From NCBI GenBank assembly GCA_022841705.1, contig JALHQZ010000001.1, forward strand, positions 372,001 to 436,000: a stretch of 64,000 nucleotides of DNA, in the 5' to 3' direction. The notes under the pieces were generated by a model. It did no database searches, had not been told where the DNA came from, and saw only the letters and a list, made by a program, of their open reading frames with translations. Position numbers and translations under genes: made by a program. The stretch is from Pirellulales bacterium. GTDB lineage: Bacteria; Planctomycetota; Planctomycetia; Pirellulales; Lacipirellulaceae. This document shows positions 53,624 through 62,837 of this stretch, piece after piece. Numbering within the stretch: the first letter of the stretch is position 1; each line of letters begins with the position of its first letter.

Positions 53624-53652
53624 CGGAGCGCGTCTGCGAGTGACGCAGCTAC
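53624..53652. repeat. Right half-element, ending GCAGCTAC
   Basis: CGGAGCGCGTCTGCGAG followed by TGACGCAGCTAC. Read in reverse it starts GTAGCTGCGTCACTCGCAG, parallel to the left half at 53135. Confidence 0.65.
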
Positions 53653-53694
53653 GGAAACACTCGACAAGAACATCTCCAAACCTGAGGTACTCAC

Positions 53695-54114
53695 GTGTCC
53701 ACCAAAGTCTTCATCAACCTCCCGGTTGCCGATCTGCCGAAGTCGATCCGGTTCTTCGAGTTGCTCGGCTACCGGATCAATCCGCAGTTCACCGACGAAA
53801 CGGCGGCGTGCGTGGTGATCAGCGCAGAGATTTACACGATGCTGCTGACCCACGACAAATGGCGGCAGTTCACACCGAAGCCGATTCCCGATGCGACCAA
53901 AATGAACGAAGTGATCGTCGCCCTCTCATGCGACGAACGCGGTGAAGTGGACCGCATTTGCGATCAGGCCGCGGCAAGCGGGGCCAGCAAGTTTGGCGAC
54001 CCGCAGGACATGGGGTTCATTTACCTGCGGAGTTTCACGGATTTGGATGGGCATGTTTGGGAGTATTGTTGGATGGATCCGGCGACGGGGGAGCAGGGGC
54101 CGGCGAAAAAATGA
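53695..54114 (+). CDS. VOC family protein of the ECF42 cluster
   Basis: The 139-residue protein begins STKVFINLPVADLPKSIRFF and has the FELLGYRINPQFTDETAACV pattern of the PhnB/glyoxalase-like subgroup that often accompanies YCII genes. The segment DLDGHVWEYCWMD near the end holds the expected His and Glu. The start is GTG with a TGAGG site. It ends the sigma-linked cluster. Confidence 0.87.
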   Translation: MSTKVFINLPVADLPKSIRFFELLGYRINPQFTDETAACVVISAEIYTMLLTHDKWRQFTPKPIPDATKMNEVIVALSCDERGEVDRICDQAAASGASKFGDPQDMGFIYLRSFTDLDGHVWEYCWMDPATGEQGPAKK

Positions 54115-54382
54115 GCCGGTAAAGTGCGTGAACGGTTAGATTTCAACGCACATCGATCACGGAGTAATCGCGACAAAACGTTGGATTCGTGGTCCTTCAG
54201 CTTGGTGTGCACAACGGCTCGCGAACTTTCCTCGTCCCCTTTTCGTGGACCAGGTTATGCATTTCGACGCCCGGGCTTCTGCACTTTTCAAATGTCATGG
54301 ACAGCTCGCATGTTGCTTGCCAAGCTCATTTCTTCGAGCGCAATTAGTGGTTGCCAACGCCGCAGTTGGGTACAATGAAGGG

Positions 54383-56485
54383 ATGACTGGTCTCTTCTTG
54401 TCCTGGCGAATCGCGCGCGTACTTGGAAGTGCGTTGGTGCTGTCATGCCTCGCCCTGACCGGCGTGGCTGCGGATATTAGTATCGTGCCTTGGCTGGATG
54501 GCGAGCGGAGCGATTCCCTGAACTTGTGGGGCGGTCCGCTGTTAGGGGGCAATACGCTGGGATTTACGAAGCAGTCCACAGTGGTGCGGAGCGGCGCGGC
54601 GGCTTATCGGGCCAACCTGGGCGCTGTTCCTGCGGGAGGGTTCCGATTCTTTCAAACCTTCTCCAGCGCTCTGGCCAGCCAGAACTACCGTCAGGACCGC
54701 AATCTGCTGCTTTACGATTCACTCAGCGGGTATGTCCGCAATGATACGGGGGCGCCGCTAACGTTTTCGCTCGAGCTGAAAGACTATCGCGATTCGACGA
54801 GTCACAGTGCGGTGCGCAGCTTCACTCTCCCCGCGGGAGGAACGTGGACCAACATCTCCGCACCGCTCGACCTGAATTCGGGATGGAGCGTGACGGGCTC
54901 ACCCGATTTAAGTCGGACCTACGCGGTCAGCTTTTTGGTGAACGCCACCTCGGGCGCCGCCAACGGCGCACTTTACCTCGATGATTTTGCGCTCCGCGAA
55001 AAGGGCCCGGCGCTTGACGCCGCGACGGCCCCCGTCAGGGATTTGGTCGAACGCCTGGCGTATCGTTCGTTCATGGGATTGTGGTCAGCGCGCAACAAGA
55101 CCTCGGGGCTGATTCCCAATAGCTCGGACAACGCTTCGATTGGCGCGCTTAACACAACCACGGGCGTCGTGTGGAATTTGCCGAGCGCGATTCGCCGCGG
55201 GTGGGTCACACAGAGCGAAGCGGACGCCTATCTAGGACAGTTGACCACGACCCTCAATTCCAATCGCAATCAAACCCGCTACTTGCCGACGCGTTTTCTC
55301 GACCTGGCGACAGGCGCCCCCGTGACCGATGAAGAGGAATCCTCGATCGACGCCGCGTTCATCGCGCTTGCGCTCCATAACTACAAATCGCAACCAGGGA
55401 CCAATCCCGCCACAGCTGCGGTTATCGATACGCTGCAGAACCGCTTTGATTTCGCCTCGTTCATGACCACGGGAGCGGCCCGGCAGGCCTTCTTCGAGCC
55501 AACCGGTCAGTTTGGCTGCTGCACCTACAGTGGCTACACGAGCGAGCACAAGGTGATCGCGCTGGCCGCGGAAGTCTCCGACGCCTTTCACGTACCCTTG
55601 GCGAGCCAATGGAATAAAGATACAGGGCGCACGCTCGCCTCGCTCGTCGACCCGCAGCAGAATCACTTGGTGTATTCGTTCGGGACCGATTACCGAGCGC
55701 CATTCGTGCAAGCGCTGTTGAACCTGTTTGTGGATACCTCCGAGCGGGGGGCCGACAACTATCCCACCCGCAGCCTGGCGCGTAACCCCTGGCTGAACTA
55801 TGTGCGTTACGAAGCCGAGGTCGCCGCGAAGCTCACGCAGCTTGGTCGGGCGAACTTTATGCAGCCCGATGCCGGCGCTGGCGCCGGGACCTATCAGCCG
55901 TGGAACTTGTACAACAACTTCGGCCAGCCGAACTTGTTTCAACCGTGGAGCATCGCGTTCATGCTGCAAGCGGGCGCCCCTGGCGCTGAGGAGGCCCTGC
56001 GATTCTTGCTCGACAACGGGCTCGGCCAAGGGCTCGATGGACCGCTCGGTTTGGCCGATTCGGCGCAGTGGGCAACCGGCGCCGCGGGGCCCACGACGGT
56101 TCCATCGTTTGCAGACAACTGGAACGTCACTCTATCGCTGATGGCGATGCTGGAGTACCTCGATGACGCCGATCGCGCGAGCAAGTTCTTCGCCACTTTG
56201 CCGGAAGTGAAAGCGGCGCTCGACACCGTTTTCGTCGCGGGCGACTACAGTGGCGATGGCGTCGTCAACGCCGCGGATTACAACTTGTGGCGGAACTCGT
56301 TGGGGGCACGCACAGCGCTCGCCGCGGATGGCAACAATAACGGCGTCATCGACGCGGGCGATTACACGATTTGGCGCGATCGTCTTCCCAGCGCCGGTGC
56401 GGCGATCCCCGAACCGACAACGTGGTTGCCGGCTCTGCTGGGCCTAGCGGCGTGGGCGTGGGGGTGGAGAGGCCATAGGTTGTGA
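54383..56485 (+). CDS. Secreted toroid-domain protein with dockerin-like repeats and PEP-CTERM
   Basis: The 700-residue protein has a signal peptide (about 1-30), an N-terminal beta-sandwich (about 35-210), an alpha-helical toroid-like domain (about 220-600, with FMGLWSARNKTSGLIPNS and DEEESSIDAAFIALALH) that resembles DUF3131/GH15-like folds, two dockerin-like EF-hand repeats (GDYSGDGVVNAADYNLWRN and DGNNNGVIDAGDYTIWRD, about 622-669) and a PEP-CTERM tail (IPEPTTWLPALLGLAAWAWG). It is probably an extracellular carbohydrate-active or carbohydrate-binding protein. ATG 54383 gives the signal peptide; the frame continues upstream to 54245. Confidence 0.82.
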   Translation: MTGLFLSWRIARVLGSALVLSCLALTGVAADISIVPWLDGERSDSLNLWGGPLLGGNTLGFTKQSTVVRSGAAAYRANLGAVPAGGFRFFQTFSSALASQNYRQDRNLLLYDSLSGYVRNDTGAPLTFSLELKDYRDSTSHSAVRSFTLPAGGTWTNISAPLDLNSGWSVTGSPDLSRTYAVSFLVNATSGAANGALYLDDFALREKGPALDAATAPVRDLVERLAYRSFMGLWSARNKTSGLIPNSSDNASIGALNTTTGVVWNLPSAIRRGWVTQSEADAYLGQLTTTLNSNRNQTRYLPTRFLDLATGAPVTDEEESSIDAAFIALALHNYKSQPGTNPATAAVIDTLQNRFDFASFMTTGAARQAFFEPTGQFGCCTYSGYTSEHKVIALAAEVSDAFHVPLASQWNKDTGRTLASLVDPQQNHLVYSFGTDYRAPFVQALLNLFVDTSERGADNYPTRSLARNPWLNYVRYEAEVAAKLTQLGRANFMQPDAGAGAGTYQPWNLYNNFGQPNLFQPWSIAFMLQAGAPGAEEALRFLLDNGLGQGLDGPLGLADSAQWATGAAGPTTVPSFADNWNVTLSLMAMLEYLDDADRASKFFATLPEVKAALDTVFVAGDYSGDGVVNAADYNLWRNSLGARTALAADGNNNGVIDAGDYTIWRDRLPSAGAAIPEPTTWLPALLGLAAWAWGWRGHRL

Positions 56486-56658
56486 GTTACGCTCCGCCAA
56501 AGTTTGGACTCAATAATCACGAGGGATGGCTCCCAAACGAAGCAACGGCCAAGAGCACTTTAACGCAGGCCCCTCGCCGTCACAAAATACTTCTCACAAG
56601 GCTCCGAGGGGTTGATACTGACGGCTAAACTAATCTGTCACTTTCTTGGCAAGGGCAT

Positions 56659-59220
56659 TTACAGCACCCTCTTCAGCCAACCCCCCGTGAAACTCGCCGC
56701 GCAAGCCGCCACTTCCTCCGGCGTCCCCGCACACACGATCTGCCCGCCGCCGGCGCCGCCGTCGGGGCCGAGGTCGATCACCCAATCGGCGCACTTCATC
56801 ACGTCGAGATGGTGCTCGATCACCAGCACGCTGTTGCCGGCGTCAACCAGTTTTTGCAGCACGCCGAGCAGGCGCCGGACGTCTTCGAGCGAGAGGCCGG
56901 TCGTGGGTTCGTCGAGAATAAAGAGCGCGTGGCCATTCTTCGGCGCGCCAAGCTCGGCGGCAAGTTTAATCCGCTGCGCTTCACCACCGGAGAGCGTGTT
57001 CGCCGGCTGGCCGAGCGATAGATAGCCGAGGCCGACTTCGCTCATCGCGCGGAGCATTTGCAGCAGCGACTCGAACGATTCAAAGAACTCGAGGGCTTGA
57101 TCGACCGTTAGGGCCAGCACATCAGCGATGCTCTTACCGCGGAACTTCACGGCGAGCGTGGGGCGATTGAACCGCGCGCCGCGGCATTGTGGGCAGGTGA
57201 CGAACAAATCGGGCAGAAAGTTCATGGCCAGCCGTTTGACCCCTTGGCCTTGGCACTCTTCGCACCGGCCTCCCTTGGTGTTGAAGCTGAACCGCCCCGC
57301 CGAGTAGCCGCGCTGCCGGGCGAGCTTGGTGCGGGCGAAGACTTTGCGAATTTCGTCAAACGCGCCGGTAAACGTGAGCGCATTGCTCCGCGGCGAGCGG
57401 CCGATGGGCGATTGATCGACTTCCACCACCCGGTCGAGTTGGCTCGCCCCGCGCAAGTTCACACCCGCCGGCAGTTTCCCCTCGGCGCCGTTCACGCGCC
57501 GCGCGAGCGCGGGGCAGAGCGTTTCCATAATGAGCGAACTTTTACCGCTGCCGCTCACGCCCGTAACGCACGTGAAAGCGCCGAGCGGCACTTCCAGCAA
57601 ATCACCGCGCAGGTTGTGGAGCGTGGCGCCTTCGAGCGTGAGCATTCTGGTCTTTGCAATGCGCCGCCTTTTTTCCGGCGCTGTGATGCTTCGCCGGCCG
57701 CTCAAGTAACCGCCGGTGACGGAGGCTTCGCATTCCGCAATTTGCGCCGGCGGGCCGACCGCTACAATCTCGCCGCCATGCACGCCGGCGCCGGGGCCGA
57801 CGTCGATTACCCAATCGGCAGCGCGGATCACCGCTTCATCATGCTCGACCACGATGACGGTGTTCCCTTGCTGCTGCAGCGAACGCATCGCCGTGAGCAG
57901 CCGATCGTTGTCGCGCGGGTGCAGGCCAATCGACGGTTCATCGAGCAAGTACATCACGCCGACCAAGCCGGATCCGATGCCGGTCGCGAGTCGCACGCGC
58001 TGCAGCTCGCCGCCCGAGAGGGTGTTGGCCGGGCGATCGAGCGACAGGTAGCTAACGCCCGAATCGTTGAGGAACGCGAGCCGGCGGCGAATCTCGCGCA
58101 CGATCGGCGTGGCGATGGGCTCTTTGTCCATCTCAAACGTGAGTTCGGCGAAAAGGTTCGCTGCATCAGCGATCGTTAGCGCTGAAAGCTCGTGAATCGC
58201 CAGCCCGCCAACTTTGCACGCCCGTGCTTCGGGCCGCAGCCGCGCGCCGTGGCAAGCGGGGCAGGGGGCTTCTTCAGCGGATTCGTCCGGCGGGATCAGC
58301 TTGCCAAGGCCTTCGCACACGGGGCAAGCGCCGTAGGGGCTGTTGAAGCTGAAGGTGCGGGGCTCCACCTCCGCCACGCCGCTTTTGCACACGGGGCAGG
58401 CGTAACGCGTGTTGAAGAGCCGCTCCCGCCAAACGCCTTCGCCCGCGTGACCGTTACCGTTGCCGTTAGTTTTTTCTTCGGCGGTTTGATAAACGATCCG
58501 CAGCACATCATCGCCATGCTTCAGGGCTAAACGCACTGATTCGCTCAAGCGCGTATCGAGCCCTTCGCGCAGCACTACGCGGTCGACCACCGCTTCAACA
58601 TCGTGATTCTTCGCGGGGTCAAGTTCCGGTGATTCTTCAATCGCGTACGTTTGCCCATCGACCCGCACGCGCACGAAGCCAGCCTTTCGCGCCGTCTCCA
58701 GCACATCCGCATGCTGGCCTTTCCGGCCCTGCACCAGCGGCGCCAAAATCATCACCCGCGTGGCAGGCGGCAGAGTGCGAATGGCGTCTTCGATTTCCTG
58801 CGGCGTCTGCTGCGTGATGGGCAGCCCGCACTCGGCGCACGCCATCGACCCGCACCGCGCGTAGAGGAGTCGCAGGTAGTCGTGAATCTCGGTCACCGTG
58901 CCAACCGTGCTGCGCGGATTGTGCGAGCCTTGGCTTTGGTCAATGGCTATCGCCGGCTGCAAGCCTTCGATGCGATCGACATCGGGGCGTGGCAGTTGAT
59001 CGAAAAATTGCCGCGAATAGATGCTGAGCGAATCGATGTACTGCCGCTGTCCTTCGGTCAGTAGCGTATCGAACGCCAGCGAACTTTTGCCGCTGCCTGA
59101 GACGCCGGTGATGACCACCAGCTTGTTTCGCGGCAGCTCGACACTCACGTTCCGCAGATTGTGCGTCCGGGCGCCGTGGATGCGGATCGCCGGGGCGGCG
59201 GTGGGAGCGGCGTTCGGCAT
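56659..59220 (-). CDS. uvrA: Excinuclease ABC subunit UvrA
   Basis: The 853-residue protein recognises DNA damage in nucleotide excision repair. It has two ABC ATPase modules: Walker A GVSGSGKSS at about residues 37-45 and again at about 560, signature LSGGELQR and LSGGEAQR, and Walker B LLDEPSIGLHPRD and ILDEPTTGLSLED. Two Zn modules are visible, CPVC...CPVCEGLG...CPACHG and CEECQGQG...CPQCRGARF. At about 850 residues it is shorter than E. coli UvrA (940); it may be the only UvrA or a UvrA2-type paralogue. Confidence 0.93.
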   Translation of the reverse strand: MPNAAPTAAPAIRIHGARTHNLRNVSVELPRNKLVVITGVSGSGKSSLAFDTLLTEGQRQYIDSLSIYSRQFFDQLPRPDVDRIEGLQPAIAIDQSQGSHNPRSTVGTVTEIHDYLRLLYARCGSMACAECGLPITQQTPQEIEDAIRTLPPATRVMILAPLVQGRKGQHADVLETARKAGFVRVRVDGQTYAIEESPELDPAKNHDVEAVVDRVVLREGLDTRLSESVRLALKHGDDVLRIVYQTAEEKTNGNGNGHAGEGVWRERLFNTRYACPVCKSGVAEVEPRTFSFNSPYGACPVCEGLGKLIPPDESAEEAPCPACHGARLRPEARACKVGGLAIHELSALTIADAANLFAELTFEMDKEPIATPIVREIRRRLAFLNDSGVSYLSLDRPANTLSGGELQRVRLATGIGSGLVGVMYLLDEPSIGLHPRDNDRLLTAMRSLQQQGNTVIVVEHDEAVIRAADWVIDVGPGAGVHGGEIVAVGPPAQIAECEASVTGGYLSGRRSITAPEKRRRIAKTRMLTLEGATLHNLRGDLLEVPLGAFTCVTGVSGSGKSSLIMETLCPALARRVNGAEGKLPAGVNLRGASQLDRVVEVDQSPIGRSPRSNALTFTGAFDEIRKVFARTKLARQRGYSAGRFSFNTKGGRCEECQGQGVKRLAMNFLPDLFVTCPQCRGARFNRPTLAVKFRGKSIADVLALTVDQALEFFESFESLLQMLRAMSEVGLGYLSLGQPANTLSGGEAQRIKLAAELGAPKNGHALFILDEPTTGLSLEDVRRLLGVLQKLVDAGNSVLVIEHHLDVMKCADWVIDLGPDGGAGGGQIVCAGTPEEVAACAASFTGGWLKRVL

Positions 59221-59352
59221 AACAACTCAGGGATGCAGCCACAGTAGGCGGACCCCGGCGGCCCGCGCGCAATCCTGGATTGTACCCTGAAAACCGCAAA
59301 CGTAGCAGGCACGCCCCGCATGCCGTCGCCCGCCGTTACTTAGAGTGGCTTG

Positions 59353-59763
59353 CTAGCCAAGGGGGAGACCGAGTTGATTGAACCAAGATGCTTTATCCCA
59401 GTATCCGCGCTGAAACTTGATCTTGCCTTCGACAACCTGAAAAAAACCACAACCCTGAATCTCAAATGACCGTCCATTACCCGGTTTCCCCGCGAACTCG
59501 CCCTGCCACGTTCCGCCTCCGGTCCACTCCAGAATTGCCCATTCTCCGTCCATAAAGAGATTAACCGGGGTGGTGTAGTTGTCGGGGAACGCCCGAAAGA
59601 AGTAGACAAACCCATCACGCATCGCCTGCCGGCCGACGGTCGGTTCGCCCATAGCGACTTGCAGGTTGACTGCGTCCTCATCGTAGAGCGCGGCCGCGGC
59701 CTCAGCATCCCGATTATTGAACGCTTCCACCCATGCCAAGACCACACCACGAGGCGATTGCAT
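59353..59763 (-). CDS. SnoaL-like / NTF2-fold protein
   Basis: The 136-residue protein has the SnoaL pattern: VLAWVEAFNNRDAEAAAALY DEDAV at the start, QAMRDGFVYFFRAFPD, and a pair of beta strands ending in GRSFEIQGCGFFQVVEGKI. Such proteins are small cone-shaped dimers with a deep pocket and act as isomerases or carriers. It stands alone; the substrate is unknown. Confidence 0.83.
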   Translation of the reverse strand: MQSPRGVVLAWVEAFNNRDAEAAAALYDEDAVNLQVAMGEPTVGRQAMRDGFVYFFRAFPDNYTTPVNLFMDGEWAILEWTGGGTWQGEFAGKPGNGRSFEIQGCGFFQVVEGKIKFQRGYWDKASWFNQLGLPLG

Positions 59764-59871
59764 TTTCGAAGCTCTCCGAAGCGAAGAATCAGTTCTGCGA
59801 CTACTCCCAATTGCTAGCGATGATGCGAATTGTACTCAATAGCCATGCAGATAATAAAACTGTCTAACGTA

Positions 59872-61071
59872 CTACGCCTGACTCAGCCGCTTCACCTCCG
59901 CTCCGCCAAGCAGCTTATGCGTCTCGCGCAGCCACTGCGGAATTCGGGTAGCGAAGGGCGATTTCGCCACCGCTTTGGCGAGTTTGTCGGCGTCGAGTGA
60001 ATCGAGATTCGCCGCGTTCAGTCCCGGGAACCAGTGCCCGCCGTTGCCCAACAGGTTGTAGCGCATCTGGCCGTACTCAACCAAGCCGAATGCCAGCGCG
60101 AGTTGCCGCAGCCACAACATCACGGGGATGTTCATATAACCTGGCGCCGACTCCCAGTGCGGAAGGCTTTCGCGGAAGCGCTCCTTCGCATCCTTGCCAA
60201 TCGCCGCTTCCCATGCGGATTCGAGTCGCTCGACGATTGGCGGCAATACGTCGGCTGCTTCGGCGAGGTGCGGCAGCGTGCTGAGCTGCAAGCTAAAATC
60301 GCTCGGGCACGAAGCGCCCACGCTCAGCGTGTGAACCTCCGGCCGCGCGAGGCAGAACAAACAGTTAAAGACCAGCGGATGCAGGGGCTGAGTTAATTCC
60401 ACCAACTTCGCCGGTGGCTTGTAGAGCATTCCCCCTTTGTCGGCGGGGCTGATGATGAAGACGCCCATGTCGCGCTTCGTCGCCGCTTCGATTGCCGGCC
60501 AGTTGTTTTGGTAAATGTAGTACCAGTGCAGGTTGACGTAATCGAAGCCGCCGAACGCGTCGGTATTGATCGTGTCGACAATCTGCTGCGGTTCGCCATG
60601 CGTGGAGAAACCCACATGCCGCACTTTGCCTTCGGCTTGCAATTGCCGGGCGACTTCTAAGCAACCACCGGGGCGGACGCTTTGCCAGTGGAGCGTGTAG
60701 TTGTTGATGCCGTGGAGGCCCAACAGATCAACGTGACTTAACCGCAAGCGGCGGAGGGAGTCTTCGAATTGGCGACGGAACTCGGCGGGGTCCGCGTTCG
60801 GCGCGATTTTGGTTTGGACGATGATTTCGTCCCGCGGTAGCGTCGGCAAAAGTTGGCCCAGTTGTTCCTCGCTGGTGCCGTACCCGCGGGCCGTTTCGAT
60901 GTGGGTGATGCCCACTTCAAGCGCGCGGCGGATCGTCGCTTCGAGATTCCGCTGATTCGCCTCTTCCACCGTGTGGAACTGCGTATCGTCCCACGACTGC
61001 TGATAGCGCATCCCCCCGCAACTAAAGACGGGCATGGGGAGTTCTGTACGACCGAAACGGCGGTAAATCAT
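59872..61071 (-). CDS. Aldo/keto reductase, long form
   Basis: The 399-residue protein starts MIYRRFGRTELPMPVFSCGG and has HIETARGYGTSEEQLG (Glu in place of the usual Asp, Tyr kept), IIVQTKIAPNADP (Lys) and LLGLHGINNYTLHW (His). The C-terminal 100 residues after the barrel are longer than usual and Trp/Leu-rich, as in the subgroup that usually carries a ferredoxin-like tail; no CxxCxxC motif is present. Confidence 0.88.
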   Translation of the reverse strand: MIYRRFGRTELPMPVFSCGGMRYQQSWDDTQFHTVEEANQRNLEATIRRALEVGITHIETARGYGTSEEQLGQLLPTLPRDEIIVQTKIAPNADPAEFRRQFEDSLRRLRLSHVDLLGLHGINNYTLHWQSVRPGGCLEVARQLQAEGKVRHVGFSTHGEPQQIVDTINTDAFGGFDYVNLHWYYIYQNNWPAIEAATKRDMGVFIISPADKGGMLYKPPAKLVELTQPLHPLVFNCLFCLARPEVHTLSVGASCPSDFSLQLSTLPHLAEAADVLPPIVERLESAWEAAIGKDAKERFRESLPHWESAPGYMNIPVMLWLRQLALAFGLVEYGQMRYNLLGNGGHWFPGLNAANLDSLDADKLAKAVAKSPFATRIPQWLRETHKLLGGAEVKRLSQA

Positions 61072-61145
61072 GCCGTTTGGTATACGGGATTTTTGGGCTA
61101 GAGAAAAGCCGCCGCGTTAGCGAATAATTGCTTCCGACGAACGGA

Positions 61146-61297
61146 TTAACCACAGAGAGCACAGAGGAAAGAGAGAGGACGAAGTCGAAGTACTTCAGCT
61201 GCATGATCGTCCAAATCTTCGTGAAGAAAACTCCTATCACGCGGCAGTCAATCTTAAAACTTTCTCTCTCACTTCCTCTGTGCCTTCTGTGGTTAAG
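61146..61297. repeat. CTCTGTG-family inverted repeat (copy 3)
   Basis: TTAACCACAGAGAGCACAG and ACAGAGGAAAGAGAGA at the left pair with TCTCTCACTTCCTCTGT and GCCTTCTGTGGTTAA at the right; the loop is about 90 bp. Confidence 0.75.
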
Positions 61298-61321
61298 CTT
61301 CTTCTAGTGCGTAATGAAGAA

Positions 61322-62530
61322 CTAAGCCAGCGCCAGTTCCACCGCAGCCGCCGCGGACTCGAGCAACTGCTCGTTATGGCACGGTTCCAGATGTGAAGGC
61401 GCCGGCACAGAGTTCACTTTTTTGAACACATTGGCGGAAGTTTCGTACGCCGTCCGGTCGCCGAAGCTGATGCCGAGTGCGCGGGCGCACTGCACTGCAC
61501 AGCCATCCGGCTCCACGGTGCGAACTTTGTGGACCGCTTCCAGAATTGGCACGCTCACCATGTCCGGCGGGTGATACGCAATCATTTCGCCAAAGCGGCC
61601 TTCCACCACCAGCCGCACCGCATGGGCCCCAAACATGGTGGCCAGCACGCGGTCGAACGTGGTGGGCGCTCCGCCACGCTGCAGGTGGCCCAGCACGCAG
61701 AGGCGTACTTCGCGGTGCAGGCGGCGCGAGAGTTCATCGGTCACAATGCGGCCCAGCCCGCCGAGCTTCATTTGCTGGCCTTCTTTGTGTTCGCCAACCA
61801 TTCCGCCTTCCGGCAAATGGGCGCCTTCGGCCACCACCACCAGCGTGAACTTCTTGCCGTTCGCTTCGCGATGCAAAATCTTGTGGCAGACGTTTTCAAA
61901 GGTCCAGTCGATTTCCGGAATCAGAATTACGTCGCCGCCGCCGGCGATGCCGGCGTGCAGGGCAATCCAACCGGCATGCCGACCCATCACTTCCAGTACC
62001 ATGATTCGTTCGTGGCTGGCCGCAGTGGTGTGCAGGCGGTCGAGGGCGTCGGTGGCGCACTCGATGGCGCTGTCAAATCCAAACGTGTACGCGGTCGCTT
62101 GCAAGTCGTTATCAATCGTTTTCGGCACGCCCACCACGGGGATGCCGAACTCGTGAAACTGTTGGGCGATCGCCAGCGAGCCATCGCCGCCGATGCAGAT
62201 GAGGCCTTCAAGGCTGAGATGATCAACCGTGTTCGCTACGCCCTGCAGCAGCGTGGGGTCGATGTTCACGCGGTCCTCAACGCCCATCGTCGCGGCGAAG
62301 CGGCCCTTGTTGGTGGAGCCGAGAATCGTGCCCCCCTGATTCAAAATGCCTTTGGTGCTGGCGTTGGTCAGGTGCAAATACTGCACGGGATCGTACAGCC
62401 CTTCGTAACCTTTGAGAAAGCCGATGCAGTCGTACCCCAACTGCTGGCAGCTCTTAACGGCACCGCGAATCACGGCGTTCAGTCCGGGGCAATCGCCGCC
62501 GCTGGTGAGGATGCCAATGCGCTTTTTCAT
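61322..62530 (-). CDS. pfkA: 6-phosphofructokinase
   Basis: The 402-residue enzyme phosphorylates fructose 6-phosphate. The N-terminal ILTSGGDCPGLNAVIRG, the GGDGSLAIAQQF motif (Gly at the position that favours ATP) and VPKTIDNDL (Lys at the position often linked with PPi use) are visible, then VMGRHAGWIALHAG and HLQRGGAPTTFDR. This G/K pair marks the mixed group III enzymes, so the phosphoryl donor is uncertain. ATG 62530 is preferred. Confidence 0.93.
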   Translation of the reverse strand: MKKRIGILTSGGDCPGLNAVIRGAVKSCQQLGYDCIGFLKGYEGLYDPVQYLHLTNASTKGILNQGGTILGSTNKGRFAATMGVEDRVNIDPTLLQGVANTVDHLSLEGLICIGGDGSLAIAQQFHEFGIPVVGVPKTIDNDLQATAYTFGFDSAIECATDALDRLHTTAASHERIMVLEVMGRHAGWIALHAGIAGGGDVILIPEIDWTFENVCHKILHREANGKKFTLVVVAEGAHLPEGGMVGEHKEGQQMKLGGLGRIVTDELSRRLHREVRLCVLGHLQRGGAPTTFDRVLATMFGAHAVRLVVEGRFGEMIAYHPPDMVSVPILEAVHKVRTVEPDGCAVQCARALGISFGDRTAYETSANVFKKVNSVPAPSHLEPCHNEQLLESAAAAVELALA

Positions 62531-62738
62531 TGAAGTGTTCCTGTACGCCTGCAAACTGCTCGGCACTTCGCAATGCGAAGTGTCGAGCTAATGGTTGGAC
62601 GGGCGTTGTGTGCCAACCGAGTTTGCGTGAATGAATGACGCACAAGAGTACAACGCCACTGGCGAGAAGCATTGTAGCAAGTTTCCGGGCAAAGCAAGCT
62701 TTTTGGCGGAAAAATCGGCAGAACCGGCAACGGCGCCC

Positions 62739-62834
62739 GTAGCATGGCCTCCTAGGCCGAGCGCGGCAGACCTAGCTGGCCTCGCACCCCGAGCGAACGT
62801 ATCACCGAGCGCTCGGCAGAGGAGGCCAAGCTAC
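62739..62834. repeat. GTAG-bounded hairpin, GCATGGCCTCC family
   Basis: GTAGCATGGCCTCC and GGAGGCCAAGCTAC are the ends (one mismatch in 14). Inner words GCCGAGCGC and GAGCGCTCGGC also pair. It lies between pfk and acs, four bases from the acs stop. Confidence 0.85.
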
Positions 62835-62837
62835 GGA

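Noticed and set aside
57187..58179. 330-codon plus-strand frame
   Set aside because: Antisense shadow of uvrA.
61529..62533. 334-codon plus-strand frame
   Set aside because: Antisense shadow of the phosphofructokinase gene.
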